From the NCBI GenBank assembly GCA_934098395.1, contig CAKOOM010000002.1:1-64000 (forward strand): DNA of 64,000 bases, written 5' to 3'. Position numbers and translations under genes: made by a program. The DNA is from an uncultured Bacilli bacterium (GTDB lineage Bacteria > Bacillota_I > Bacilli_A > RF39 > UBA660). The first letter of the stretch is position 1. Each line of letters starts with the position of its first letter. Below, one piece after another: positions 25,952-34,648 of the stretch. Under the pieces are notes generated by a model. It saw only the letters and a program-made list of their open reading frames with translations, was not told the DNA's origin and searched no databases.

Positions 25952-27172
25952 ATGATAGTATTATCAGTAAATGCAGGAAGCTCTTCATTAAAATTCCAAG
26001 CATATGATATGCCAGAAGAAAATGTTTTAATATCTGGGGTATTTGAGAGAATTGGTATGAAGGAAAGTTTTTATACAATTAAAGTAAATGGTGAAAAGAT
26101 TAAGAAGGAAGTTGAACTTAAAAATCACGAAAGTGCTTTAGAAATACTAATGGAAGAATTAATAGATAATAAAATAGTTTCTTCTTTAGATGAAATAAAA
26201 GCAATAGGTCATAGAATTGCTCAAGGTGGTCCTTATTTTGATAAGACTGAAGAAATGACTGAAGAAAATATTAAGAAAGTAAGAGAATTAGCAGTGCTTG
26301 CTCCACTTCATAATGCAGCAGCAATAAAAGGTATTAAAGCAGCTAAGAGTGTTGTTCCTAATGCACTTCAAACTGGAACATTTGATACAGCATTTCATCA
26401 AACTATAGAAGAAGAAAATTATTTATATCCAGTACCATATGAATGGTGTGATAAATATAAAGTTAGAAAATATGGTTTTCATGGAACAAGTCATAAATAT
26501 GTAGCATATAGAATGAATGAAATATTAGGAAGATATAATACTAAACTTATTACTTGTCATATTGGTAATGGAGCTAGTATTTCAGCAATTAATGAAGGAG
26601 TTTGTGTTAATACTTCAATGGGACTTACTCCAAATTCAGGTTTAATGATGGGATCTCGTTGTGGGGATATGGATGCAACTGTTATTACATATATGATGCA
26701 ACAACTAGAATGTTCTCCAGAAGAGATGGATACTATTTTGAATAAACAATGCGGATTACTTGGTGTAAGTGGAGTAAGTAGTGACTCTAGAGATATTGAA
26801 GATGGTATGAAGATTGGTAATCAAAGATGTTCTTTAGCTCAAAAGATGTTTACTAATAGAATAATCGATCATATAGCTAAATATTATGTTGAATTAGGCG
26901 GATGTGATGCTATAGTATTTACAGCAGGTATTGGAGAAAATTCTATTCATACAAGAAGAGAAGTAATAGATGGGCTTGCTGCTTTAGGAGTTAAAATTGA
27001 TGAAGAAGCAAACGAATGCCGTGGTGTAGAAAGATTAATTACAACAGAAGATTCAAGTATTCCTTGTTATGTAATTCCTACAAATGAAGAATTAATGATT
27101 GCTAGAGATACATATATGTTATATCAAGAGAAAGAGAAAGAAAAAGAATTAATTGAAAATGAAATTATATAA
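25952..27172 (+). CDS. ackA: Acetate kinase
   Basis: 406 residues, full length. It interconverts acetyl phosphate + ADP and acetate + ATP, the ATP-forming step of acetate fermentation. NAGSSSLKFQ at the N terminus, HGTSHKYV, HIGNGASI, GLMMGSRCGD and FTAGIGENS are the classic acetate-kinase motifs. The end is Lys/Glu-rich and overlaps the DHH phosphoesterase gene. No phosphotransacetylase is in the window. GC content and codon choice look slightly more optimised than in neighbours, as expected for a highly expressed enzyme. Confidence 0.96.
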   Translation: MIVLSVNAGSSSLKFQAYDMPEENVLISGVFERIGMKESFYTIKVNGEKIKKEVELKNHESALEILMEELIDNKIVSSLDEIKAIGHRIAQGGPYFDKTEEMTEENIKKVRELAVLAPLHNAAAIKGIKAAKSVVPNALQTGTFDTAFHQTIEEENYLYPVPYEWCDKYKVRKYGFHGTSHKYVAYRMNEILGRYNTKLITCHIGNGASISAINEGVCVNTSMGLTPNSGLMMGSRCGDMDATVITYMMQQLECSPEEMDTILNKQCGLLGVSGVSSDSRDIEDGMKIGNQRCSLAQKMFTNRIIDHIAKYYVELGGCDAIVFTAGIGENSIHTRREVIDGLAALGVKIDEEANECRGVERLITTEDSSIPCYVIPTNEELMIARDTYMLYQEKEKEKELIENEII

Positions 27173-28109
27173 AGAAATAATTAAGCAAATTAAGAAGTAT
27201 GACAAGATAGTTATTGCAAGACATATAGGTGCTGATCCGGATGCTTTAGGAAGTCAATTTTCGTTAAAAGATATAATTTTAGAAAATTTTAAGGATAAAA
27301 AAGTTTATGCAGTAGGTACGATTGCTTCAAGATTTAGATTTATGGGTAATTTAGATCGAATAGATGATTTGAAAATGGATGAATGTCTTTTGATAGTATT
27401 AGATACTCCGGATAAAAAGAGAATTGAAGGAATAGATGATATTTCTTTGTTTGGTTCGGTTATTAAAATAGATCATCATCCTTTTGTAGAAAAGTTTGGA
27501 GAAATTGAATATATAGATGATAGTGCAAGTAGTACAAGTCAACTTATATTTAAAATAGTACTTGATATGAAACTTAAAATATCTAAGAAAATAGCTGAAA
27601 ATATATATATTGGAATAATTGGTGATACCGATAGATTCTTGCACGATTATACGACTAACGATACTATAAGGTTAGTTAGTAAGTTACTTGATATGTCTAA
27701 TATAGAATTTACTAAACTTTATGAACCGTTATATTCAAGACCTTTATCAGAAGTTAGATTTCAAGGTTATATTTATCAAAACTTGATATTAACTGAAAAT
27801 AAAGTAGCTTATATTAAATTAACAGATGATATTTTAAAAAAATATCAAGTTGATTCAGCAGCAGCAGGAAATATGATTAATGATTTGAAATATGTTGAAG
27901 AGATATTAGTATGGGTATTTTTCTCTGAAGATAAAAAGATGAAAATTATTAAAGCTAATATAAGATCAAGAGGACCAATAATTAATGATGTAGCTGTTAA
28001 ATATGGTGGCGGTGGACATATATATGCTTCAGGTGCAAGACTTACCAATTGGGAAGATGCAGATAATTTAATTAAGGATTTAGATGAAGTTGCTAAAGAA
28101 TATAAATAG
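27159..28109 (+). CDS. DHH/DHHA1 phosphoesterase, NrnA-like oligoribonuclease/pAp phosphatase
   Basis: 316 residues. The DHH domain shows HIGADPDALGSQ, VLDTPD, KIDHHPF and GDTDRFLHD; the DHHA1 domain ends in the GGGGH glycine-rich motif (VKYGGGGHIYASGARL). NrnA-type enzymes degrade 2-5 nt RNA and pAp or cyclic dinucleotide products. ATG 27159 lies inside the end of ackA; no convincing SD is visible, so translation probably depends on coupling. An in-frame TTG at 27153 is an alternative start. Confidence 0.87.
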   Translation: MKLYKEIIKQIKKYDKIVIARHIGADPDALGSQFSLKDIILENFKDKKVYAVGTIASRFRFMGNLDRIDDLKMDECLLIVLDTPDKKRIEGIDDISLFGSVIKIDHHPFVEKFGEIEYIDDSASSTSQLIFKIVLDMKLKISKKIAENIYIGIIGDTDRFLHDYTTNDTIRLVSKLLDMSNIEFTKLYEPLYSRPLSEVRFQGYIYQNLILTENKVAYIKLTDDILKKYQVDSAAAGNMINDLKYVEEILVWVFFSEDKKMKIIKANIRSRGPIINDVAVKYGGGGHIYASGARLTNWEDADNLIKDLDEVAKEYK

Positions 28110-28120
28110 CAACTTTTTTC
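28087..28120 (+). terminator. Terminator overlapping the end of the DHH gene
   Basis: AAGTTGCT (28087-28094) / AGCAACTT (28108-28115) stem spanning the stop codon, followed by T-rich sequence. Confidence 0.8.
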
Positions 28121-28172
28121 TTTTATCTTGTAAATAAATAAACAATATAGTATAATTATTTTAGGTGATACT

Positions 28173-28565
28173 ATGAAGTTATTTACACAAATTCTTATTG
28201 AAGGTATTATTGTATTTACATTAGTATTTTTACTTAACTATTTTATGTTTGTTAGAAAAAATAAGAAACTTACTAAAGATGAAATGCCCCTTGAATTAAT
28301 ATATTTATCAGGAATATATGGAATAAATCCAAAATTGATTAGTTTTAGAAAATTTCAATATACATATAGTTTAATAAATTCTTTTATTATTACATTAACA
28401 TATTTAATAGTTATGTATTTAATTAAAACAATGATTATGAGAGTAGTGTTAGGAATAGTTATGTTAGTTTTATTAATTATAATTTGTTACGGACTACTAG
28501 GACGTTATTATTTATATAAAGAAGAAAAAAATAAAGTTAAAACGAAGAAGAAAAGTACAAAATAG
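28173..28565 (+). CDS. Unknown small membrane protein
   Basis: 130 residues with SD TAGGTGAT. Three likely membrane segments (about 6-26, 70-92, 94-112) and a basic C terminus (KVKTKKKSTK). The segment ELIYLSGIYGINPKLISF sits between the first and second spans. No family was recognised. It lies just before cotE and after the DHH gene, with terminators on both sides, so it is monocistronic. Confidence 0.7.
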   Translation: MKLFTQILIEGIIVFTLVFLLNYFMFVRKNKKLTKDEMPLELIYLSGIYGINPKLISFRKFQYTYSLINSFIITLTYLIVMYLIKTMIMRVVLGIVMLVLLIIICYGLLGRYYLYKEEKNKVKTKKKSTK

Positions 28566-28576
28566 TACTTTTTTTT
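28551..28576 (+). terminator. Terminator of the small membrane protein gene
   Basis: AAAAGTAC (28551-28558) / GTACTTTT (28565-28572) with extra T; it overlaps the stop codon. Confidence 0.8.
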
Positions 28577-28611
28577 AGTGTGTTGCATATTCTAAAGTAG
28601 GGAGTGATTAC

Positions 28612-29136
28612 ATGGCTTATAGAGAAATAGTTACAAAAGCAGTTATTGGTAAAGGAAAGAAAAAATATCGTAATTCTTATCAAGTTACAGTGGAACATGT
28701 GCCATCGACGATACTTGGCTGTTGGATAATTAATCATAATTTTTCTGCTAAAGAAATGAATGGCAAGATAAATATTCAAGGTAGTTTTGATGCGAATATA
28801 TGGTATAGTTATGATAATGATACGAAGACTACAGTTGTAACTAAGAATATTGCGTATACAGAAGAAGAGAAAATGAATGTAGGAAGTGTGGATATCGTTA
28901 ATAAAGATGTTATTGTTAGAAGTCTAAAACAACCTACATGTATATCTGCTAAAGAAAATGGGAATGTTATTAGTATTGAAATAGAAAAAGAATTAGGATT
29001 AGAAATAATTGGAGATACGAAAGTTAGAATATCTTCGGTAGAAGAAGAAGAAACTTGGGATTTATTAGATAGTGAAGAAGATAAAGAGATAGATAAAGTT
29101 AATACCGATTATATTGATGAAGAGATAACAAAATAG
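28612..29136 (+). CDS. cotE: Outer spore coat morphogenetic protein CotE
   Basis: 174 residues, close to Bacillus CotE (about 180). It scaffolds assembly of the outer coat around the forespore. MAYREIVTKAVIGKGKK, TILGCWIINHNF, the WYSYDNDTKT stretch, VIVRSLKQPTC and an ELGLEIIGDTKV stretch follow the Bacillus CotE pattern closely. The C terminus is strongly acidic as in the family. SD AGGGAGTGA precedes the ATG. CATATTCT about 30 nt upstream resembles a sigma-E/K type -10 but no clear -35 was assigned. Confidence 0.9.
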   Translation: MAYREIVTKAVIGKGKKKYRNSYQVTVEHVPSTILGCWIINHNFSAKEMNGKINIQGSFDANIWYSYDNDTKTTVVTKNIAYTEEEKMNVGSVDIVNKDVIVRSLKQPTCISAKENGNVISIEIEKELGLEIIGDTKVRISSVEEEETWDLLDSEEDKEIDKVNTDYIDEEITK

Positions 29137-29147
29137 TCTCTTTTTTT
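29120..29147 (+). terminator. Terminator of cotE
   Basis: AAGAGA (29120-29125) / TCTCTT (29137-29142) stem across the stop codon, followed by T-run. Confidence 0.75.
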
Positions 29148-29148
29148 C

Positions 29149-29178
29149 TTGACTAAAGAGGGGGATGTTTAGTATAAT
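29149..29178 (+). promoter_or_regulatory. Promoter of the 354-aa protein gene
   Basis: -35 TTGACT (29149-29154), 18-bp spacer, -10 TATAAT (29173-29178). Confidence 0.75.
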
Positions 29179-29201
29179 TAATATACTAGGGAGAGATTGA
29201 T

Positions 29202-30266
29202 ATGGAAGTAAAACAGATAAATAATTTTAGTGAATTATTATTAAAATTAATAGATAACAATTATGATGAAAATGAAATAGATACATACAATCAAACTCTA
29301 GAATATAATCTTTATTTAGCTTTACTGGCCTTTAGTAATTTTAAATATAATGAAGAAATATATTTAAAAGAAAAAGAGATGTTAGATGATTTTTTAAGAA
29401 AAGTTAATAATTTGAAGATAAAGATACAATTAAAGAGAAAAGAAAAAGAAATAGATGACTTATTAGCAGTTATTCAGGAAATATATAATACAAATAAAGA
29501 TAAAATTGAAAAATATAATGATTGTAATTTAGCAGTAATTTCTTTATTAGAAAGTAAAGATCCAAAAAGTATTACAACGATTATAGATGATTTTACTAAA
29601 AGAAAAAGAAAAAGAGAAGAAATGGAAGTTAAGTATCTTGTAGAAAGACAGGAATTATCTTTAAATATAATAAAAAATGATAGCTATATAGAAAATAATA
29701 CTATTTATATTAAAAATGTTGATAAGGAAATAAAAATAGATGAGTTTAAGGAAATGTATGAGTACTTACTTGATATAGATAACTATGAGCAAATATTTGT
29801 AGAAAATAAATCTAATAGAGAAAGAATTATTTTAATTAATGAAATTATTAGTTATTTAAAGAGTAGTAATAGGGATATAAATAAAGTTATTGTTCCATTA
29901 ACTTTAACTTACTTATTATCTCAAAATATTGAAGATATTGAAAATATTAGGACATGTTCATTTAATATTAATAACATTAAAATTACTGATTTATATTCTT
30001 TTGCTTCGAATAAACAATTAGACGATGGAAAACATGCTAAATGGAATAAGATAGTTATTCCGAATGAATATTTAATTCCTAAAATAAGGGAATTGGTTAG
30101 TCACGGAATGTTTTATTCAAGTGATGATATGTATGTTTTTGAAAATGTAGATAATAATGTTAGTGATTTTAAAATAAGTATAGTGTTTAATCAAATAATA
30201 GATTTTTTAAGAGATGTTTTAAATAATATTAAATTTATTGAAAATGAAAAACAGTTAACTAATTAA
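29202..30266 (+). CDS. Unknown 354-aa coiled-coil-rich protein
   Basis: Charged, Lys/Glu-rich cytoplasmic protein. Residues about 45-105 and 125-160 have heptad-like patterns suggesting coiled coils (LKEKEMLDDFLRK, KRKRKREEMEVKY). The C-terminal third is mixed alpha/beta with no known motif. SD GGGAGAG precedes the ATG. It is monocistronic, between cotE and recG. It resembles in composition the 484-aa protein at 55037, but homology between them cannot be claimed by eye. No function proposed. Confidence 0.7.
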   Translation: MEVKQINNFSELLLKLIDNNYDENEIDTYNQTLEYNLYLALLAFSNFKYNEEIYLKEKEMLDDFLRKVNNLKIKIQLKRKEKEIDDLLAVIQEIYNTNKDKIEKYNDCNLAVISLLESKDPKSITTIIDDFTKRKRKREEMEVKYLVERQELSLNIIKNDSYIENNTIYIKNVDKEIKIDEFKEMYEYLLDIDNYEQIFVENKSNRERIILINEIISYLKSSNRDINKVIVPLTLTYLLSQNIEDIENIRTCSFNINNIKITDLYSFASNKQLDDGKHAKWNKIVIPNEYLIPKIRELVSHGMFYSSDDMYVFENVDNNVSDFKISIVFNQIIDFLRDVLNNIKFIENEKQLTN

Positions 30267-30292
30267 GATATAGTAATAGTTGCTGTTTTTTA
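30251..30292 (+). terminator. Terminator before recG
   Basis: Two-part stem AACAG (30251-30255)/CTGTT (30284-30288) and AACT/AGTT, followed by TTTT. Confidence 0.6.
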
Positions 30293-30366
30293 ATTTATAA
30301 ATTAGTATCTAGACAATAGTTAATTTTATGATATAATTAACTTATAATATGGAGGTAGTATATGAT

Positions 30367-32376
30367 ATGAAAGGTGATAAATTAGAATTAGAACAAATTG
30401 AAGGGATTGGACCTAAGACTAAAGAATTATTAGAAAAGATTGGAATATTTACAGTAGATGATCTAATAAGTCATTATCCATATCGTTATGAAATATTAAA
30501 AAGAAGTAACTTATTAGAAATGAAGGATGGAGATAGGGTTGTTATTGATGGAATTGTTGAAGGTCAACCAACAATTATTTATTTGTCTCCAAAGTTAAAA
30601 AAAATTATTTTAAGAATTAATACGAATAAAACAATAGTAAACGTTACTATTTATAATAAAGTTTATTTAATGGATAATTTAAAGAGTGGCAATTATATTA
30701 CTGTTATAGGAAGATATGATAAAATTAAAAATACAATTGTAGCTAGTGATGTTAGATTAGAGAGATTACCAGTTATTCCTAAAATAGAGAGTATTTATTA
30801 TACGACAAGTGGATTATCTAAAAAAAGTATTTCTAAATTTATTACATCACTTATAATGAATGGTTACAAACCAGTTGATGTATTGCCGGAATATATTACT
30901 CAAAAATATAATTTTTTATCTAAATATGAAGCAATAGCTGAAGTACATAATCCAACAGATACGATATTGCTTAAGAAAGCTAGACAAAGATTAAAATATG
31001 AAGAATTGTTTATGTATTTATTAAAAATTAATTATTTAAAAGAAAAAATAAGAGATGATGAATTAGCAATAGAGAGAAATATAGATAGAGAAAAGATAGA
31101 TAAATTTATTAAAAAATTACCATATGAACTTACAATAGATCAAACTATAGTATTAAAAGAAATATTAAATGATATGGATAGTAAAAAAAGAATGAATAGA
31201 CTATTACAAGGTGATGTTGGTAGTGGTAAGACAATTGTGGCATTGCTTGCAAGTTATGCAAATTATTTATCAGGATATCAAACAGCTTTGATGGTTCCTA
31301 CAGAAATACTGGCTAATCAACATTATAAAGAGGCTAAGAGTTTATTTGAAGATGAGAAGATGGTTATTGAATTATTAACTTCTTCGACGAATAAAAAAGA
31401 TAGGGAAAGAATATGCGAAGATTTAGCTAATGGTAAGATAGACTTAATAATTGGTACTCAAAGTTTGATTCAAGAGGGTATTAAGTATAACAATTTAGGA
31501 TTGGTTATAACAGATGAACAACATCGATTTGGAGTTAATCAGAGAGCTGAATTTAAAAACAAGGGAATTAGTCCAGATGTTTTATCTATGAGTGCTACGC
31601 CAATACCTAGGACATATGCTCTTACAGTATATGGGGATATGGAAGTTTCTAGTATTAAAACAAAACCTATAGGTAGGTTGGATGTTATAACATATTTTAA
31701 GAAAGAAAAAGATATTACTAGTGTACTAGAACTAATGAAGAGTGAACTAGACAAAGGACATCAAATATATGTTATTGCACCAATGATAGATACGGATAAT
31801 GATGAAAAAGAAAGTGTATCTGATTTGGTGGATAAAATGAATAGGGCATTTGGAAAAATTGCTAAGATAGCTTCGGTTCATGGAAAAATGGATACGAAGG
31901 AAAAAAATAACGTTATGAAACAATATGAAAATGGTAAAATAAATATTTTGATATCTACGACTGTAATTGAAGTAGGTGTTAATGTTCCTAATGCTAGTAT
32001 GATAGTTATATTTGATGCGAATTTGTTCGGTTTATCTACGATTCATCAATTAAGAGGAAGAGTTGGTAGAAGTAATATTCAAAGTTATTGTGTTTTAATT
32101 GCTAAAGAATATCAGGAAAGATTAAAGATGCTGGAATCATGTAGTGATGGCTTTTTGATAAGTGAATATGACTTTAAAAATAGAGGAGAAGGAGATATTT
32201 TTGGAGTTAAACAAAGTGGAGAGATAGGTCTTAAGTTAGCTAATGTAAAGAGGGATTTTCAAATGTTACTTAGGGCTAGAGAAGACGTTTTAGAATTTAT
32301 GCCAAAGCTTATGAATAATCATGATGAATATAAGTTGATTTGGGATGAACTTGAAGAAATACCTGATGCTGATTAA
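30367..32376 (+). CDS. recG: ATP-dependent DNA helicase RecG
   Basis: 669 residues, usual length. It remodels stalled replication forks and Holliday junctions. It begins with a helix-hairpin-helix-like EGIGPKTKELLEKIGI, then the OB wedge (about 55-145), then helicase motifs: GDVGSGKT (I), VPTEILANQH, TDEQHRFG (II, DEQH), SATPIPRT (III), STTVIEVGVNVP and QLRGRVGR (VI). ATG 30367 is preferred because GGAGG (30351-30355) precedes it; the earlier in-frame ATG 30349 overlaps that SD. A TATAAT near 30331 can be the -10. Confidence 0.95.
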   Translation: MKGDKLELEQIEGIGPKTKELLEKIGIFTVDDLISHYPYRYEILKRSNLLEMKDGDRVVIDGIVEGQPTIIYLSPKLKKIILRINTNKTIVNVTIYNKVYLMDNLKSGNYITVIGRYDKIKNTIVASDVRLERLPVIPKIESIYYTTSGLSKKSISKFITSLIMNGYKPVDVLPEYITQKYNFLSKYEAIAEVHNPTDTILLKKARQRLKYEELFMYLLKINYLKEKIRDDELAIERNIDREKIDKFIKKLPYELTIDQTIVLKEILNDMDSKKRMNRLLQGDVGSGKTIVALLASYANYLSGYQTALMVPTEILANQHYKEAKSLFEDEKMVIELLTSSTNKKDRERICEDLANGKIDLIIGTQSLIQEGIKYNNLGLVITDEQHRFGVNQRAEFKNKGISPDVLSMSATPIPRTYALTVYGDMEVSSIKTKPIGRLDVITYFKKEKDITSVLELMKSELDKGHQIYVIAPMIDTDNDEKESVSDLVDKMNRAFGKIAKIASVHGKMDTKEKNNVMKQYENGKINILISTTVIEVGVNVPNASMIVIFDANLFGLSTIHQLRGRVGRSNIQSYCVLIAKEYQERLKMLESCSDGFLISEYDFKNRGEGDIFGVKQSGEIGLKLANVKRDFQMLLRAREDVLEFMPKLMNNHDEYKLIWDELEEIPDAD

Positions 32377-32402
32377 AAAATAATTAAATTTATAAAAATG
32401 TG

Positions 32403-32431
32403 TTGCAATTTAAAATTAAATATATTATAAT
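32403..32431 (+). promoter_or_regulatory. Strong promoter of an orphan structured RNA
   Basis: -35 TTGCAA (32403-32408), 17-bp spacer, -10 TATAAT (32426-32431). The predicted start (near 32438) falls on the first base of a perfect hairpin. Confidence 0.75.
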
Positions 32432-32437
32432 AATATT

Positions 32438-32552
32438 GTCATAATAAACGAATGTTATTATGACCAACCTTTTTACACTTACTACGGTTTAAAGTAGGAG
32501 TGTTCAACCAAAACCCCCTGAAGAGAGCATTTAACCGTGCTCTCATTTTTTA
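32438..32552 (+). ncRNA. Candidate structured small RNA (about 115 nt), unknown class
   Basis: Promoter-started, terminator-ended, with no ORF of useful size. Hairpin 1: GTCATAATAA (32438-32447) / TTATTATGAC (32455-32464), perfect 10 bp, at the 5' end. Hairpin 2: ACACT..CTAC / GTAG.AGTGT around 32476-32511. Terminator: GAGAGCA (32523-32529) / TGCTCTC (32538-32544), then A and T6. The linker before the terminator is C-rich (ACCCCCTGAAG). It does not match tmRNA, 6S, SRP RNA, RNase P or a riboswitch that I can recognise. The satellite element's left attachment site begins 45 nt downstream. Confidence 0.6.
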
Positions 32553-32596
32553 TGCCCATTTTATAAGGGTTTGTGAGTATAGAGAAGAATGAAAAT

Positions 32597-32623
32597 AATT
32601 CTTGGGAACAACTCGGGAACAAG
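32597..32623 (+). repeat. Left attachment site (attL) of the satellite element
   Basis: AATTCTTGGGAACAA (32597-32611) recurs exactly at 43693-43707; each copy is followed by a second GGGAACAA unit about 11 bp on. These direct repeats bracket the integrase, repressor, replication and restriction genes, so they are the likely core sites of the integrase at 34645-35769. Confidence 0.7.
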
Positions 32624-32671
32624 TTTTGTTAAAATTGCATGATTATTGCAGACATTTAAGAGATAAAGTAG

Positions 32672-32718
32672 TATAATGTAATCATAGAGTTCTATACAAT
32701 TATAGTATAGAATTTTTT
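32672..32718 (+). promoter_or_regulatory. Promoter and intrinsic terminator in the leader of the KAP ATPase gene
   Basis: -10 TATAAT (32672-32677) is followed after only about 12 nt by a perfect terminator: TTCTATAC (32690-32697) / GTATAGAA (32705-32712) and T6. The SD AAGGAGGA and ATG 32744 come after it. Any transcript from this promoter must read through the terminator, suggesting attenuation. No good -35 is visible at ideal spacing. Confidence 0.5.
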
Positions 32719-32743
32719 CTTTTATAAGGAGGATGGAATTGTT

Positions 32744-34648
32744 ATGAATTTAAGCGAGGAAGAAATAATTGAAATAATTAAAACATACTACTCTGATGTT
32801 AATAGTCAGTATGCAATTCTACTTAATGGAGAGTGGGGATGCGGTAAAACATATTTTGTTAAAAACAAAATACTAGCAGAAATTAATGATAGTGTATATG
32901 CTTCTTTATATGGGCTTAGTAATACAAGTGATATAAGTAAAAAAATACTATACTCAATAATGAACAAAAATATGAAAATAAATAAAAAAATAAAAAAGGG
33001 AGGCAAAATATTAGGCGCTGGTTATAGAAGCTTTTCATCGGCCATTTCAAGTATTTTTAAAATACCTTTACCAGATGCAAAAAGTATTGATGCAACTGAG
33101 TTAATGAGTAATTTTATAGATGTTTCGAAAAAATTAATTATATTTGACGATTTAGAAAGAGTTAATATACCTATTAATGAAGTCTTGGGGTTTATTAATG
33201 ATTATGTGGAACACAAGAATGTTAAGTGTATTATAGTTGCTAACGAAAACGAAATAGAAAAGCTAAATATAGATAATAATTATGAATTAAAAATAATTAG
33301 TTGCTTATATAATAATATTGAGTATGGCGAAAAGAAAAAAGTTAATTCATGGCAAAGTGATGATACAGTTACTAAGCCAAAGATAGAAGATATTAAAAAA
33401 AGAGTTAACAAAACATATAACACAGAAAATAAGTATAAATTAATAAAAGAAAAATTAATTGGTAAAACTATAGATTATGTGCCAAATTTGGAAAAAATAA
33501 TAAATAATCTTTTAGAAAACCATGTTAAAAATAAGAAATACTATGAGTATTTGAAATCCCAAAAGAGTTTATTAGTTGAAACGCTAAAAAAAGATAATTG
33601 TTGTAACATTAGAACTATAATTTTTTTATTAAATGAATATGAAATTATATTTAATCAAATTAAAAAGCAAAAATATGAAGAAAAAGAAAATAGAATTTTA
33701 GAATTAACATTTATTAATACAATTCATATGTCTGTATTATTAAAAAATGGTGTTGAAATAAAACAAAAATTAAATGGTGCAAAATATTCTGGTGCAACAT
33801 CATTCACTGATGATGGATTACAAAAAATGACTGATTATTTTACTGCGTTTGATTTTATTAGTGATTATTTATGTTCTTCTAGCCTTAATTTAAGTCAGAT
33901 GAAGAACACTTTAAATCAATATATAACAGTTGAAATAGAAAATGCTTTACCAAATGATGATCCATATTTTAATTTAGAAGCTTATTGGGAATTAGAAGAT
34001 AGTGAAATAAAAGAATATTTAGATAAAATGATTAAAAATTTTCATTATGGATATCAAGTTTTTCCCAAATTATTAAGGATTATATCAGGCTTAGAAGTAA
34101 TTGGACTATTTCCTGATTATATTGAGCAGTTAGTAGATCTAATGAAGAAAAGCTTAGTTGATAATAAAGTTGATTATATTGATTTTCATACAATGTTAAA
34201 TGATCAAAAAACAGTGGATGTTTACAATAAGTATTCAAAAGAATTTAATGACATTATTAATCAAAATAGAAGTAAAAATAGTTCCGATACAATAGTTACT
34301 ATATTGTTATCAGAAAACTGGGGTGAAAAACTTTATAACCTTTATATCAAGAATAATGTTATTCATGGCGAGGGATTTTTAAATAAATTGGATGTTAATT
34401 TAATTATAGAAAATATTAAAAAGTGTCCTACAAAAGATATTTTTTATTTCAAATATACAATAGACAATGTTTATCATTTTGGTAATATAAGGGATTTTTA
34501 TATGATGGATAGAGAAAATCTTGAACTTTTGATAAAAAGAATTAATGAAATGAATAAAAATAAATTTGGAAAAACAAAGATTTATGCATTAGACTTATTG
34601 ACAGAAACATTAAATGAAAAGTTAGAATTATTAAAAACCGGTGACTAA
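32744..34648 (+). CDS. KAP-like P-loop NTPase, probable defence cargo
   Basis: 634 residues. Walker A GEWGCGKT (29-36) and Walker B LIIFDDLERV (131-140) match the KAP/P-loop NTPase-fold group; VEHKNVKCIIVANE fits sensor-type strand 4. The long C-terminal part (about 220-634) is helical and unassigned. No membrane segments were noted. It sits at the outer edge of an integrative element, convergent with the integrase, the usual cargo position in satellites, and KAP ATPases occur in several anti-phage systems. A defence role is inference. SD GGAGG supports the start; the end overlaps the integrase end by 4 nt. Confidence 0.75.
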   Translation: MNLSEEEIIEIIKTYYSDVNSQYAILLNGEWGCGKTYFVKNKILAEINDSVYASLYGLSNTSDISKKILYSIMNKNMKINKKIKKGGKILGAGYRSFSSAISSIFKIPLPDAKSIDATELMSNFIDVSKKLIIFDDLERVNIPINEVLGFINDYVEHKNVKCIIVANENEIEKLNIDNNYELKIISCLYNNIEYGEKKKVNSWQSDDTVTKPKIEDIKKRVNKTYNTENKYKLIKEKLIGKTIDYVPNLEKIINNLLENHVKNKKYYEYLKSQKSLLVETLKKDNCCNIRTIIFLLNEYEIIFNQIKKQKYEEKENRILELTFINTIHMSVLLKNGVEIKQKLNGAKYSGATSFTDDGLQKMTDYFTAFDFISDYLCSSSLNLSQMKNTLNQYITVEIENALPNDDPYFNLEAYWELEDSEIKEYLDKMIKNFHYGYQVFPKLLRIISGLEVIGLFPDYIEQLVDLMKKSLVDNKVDYIDFHTMLNDQKTVDVYNKYSKEFNDIINQNRSKNSSDTIVTILLSENWGEKLYNLYIKNNVIHGEGFLNKLDVNLIIENIKKCPTKDIFYFKYTIDNVYHFGNIRDFYMMDRENLELLIKRINEMNKNKFGKTKIYALDLLTETLNEKLELLKTGD

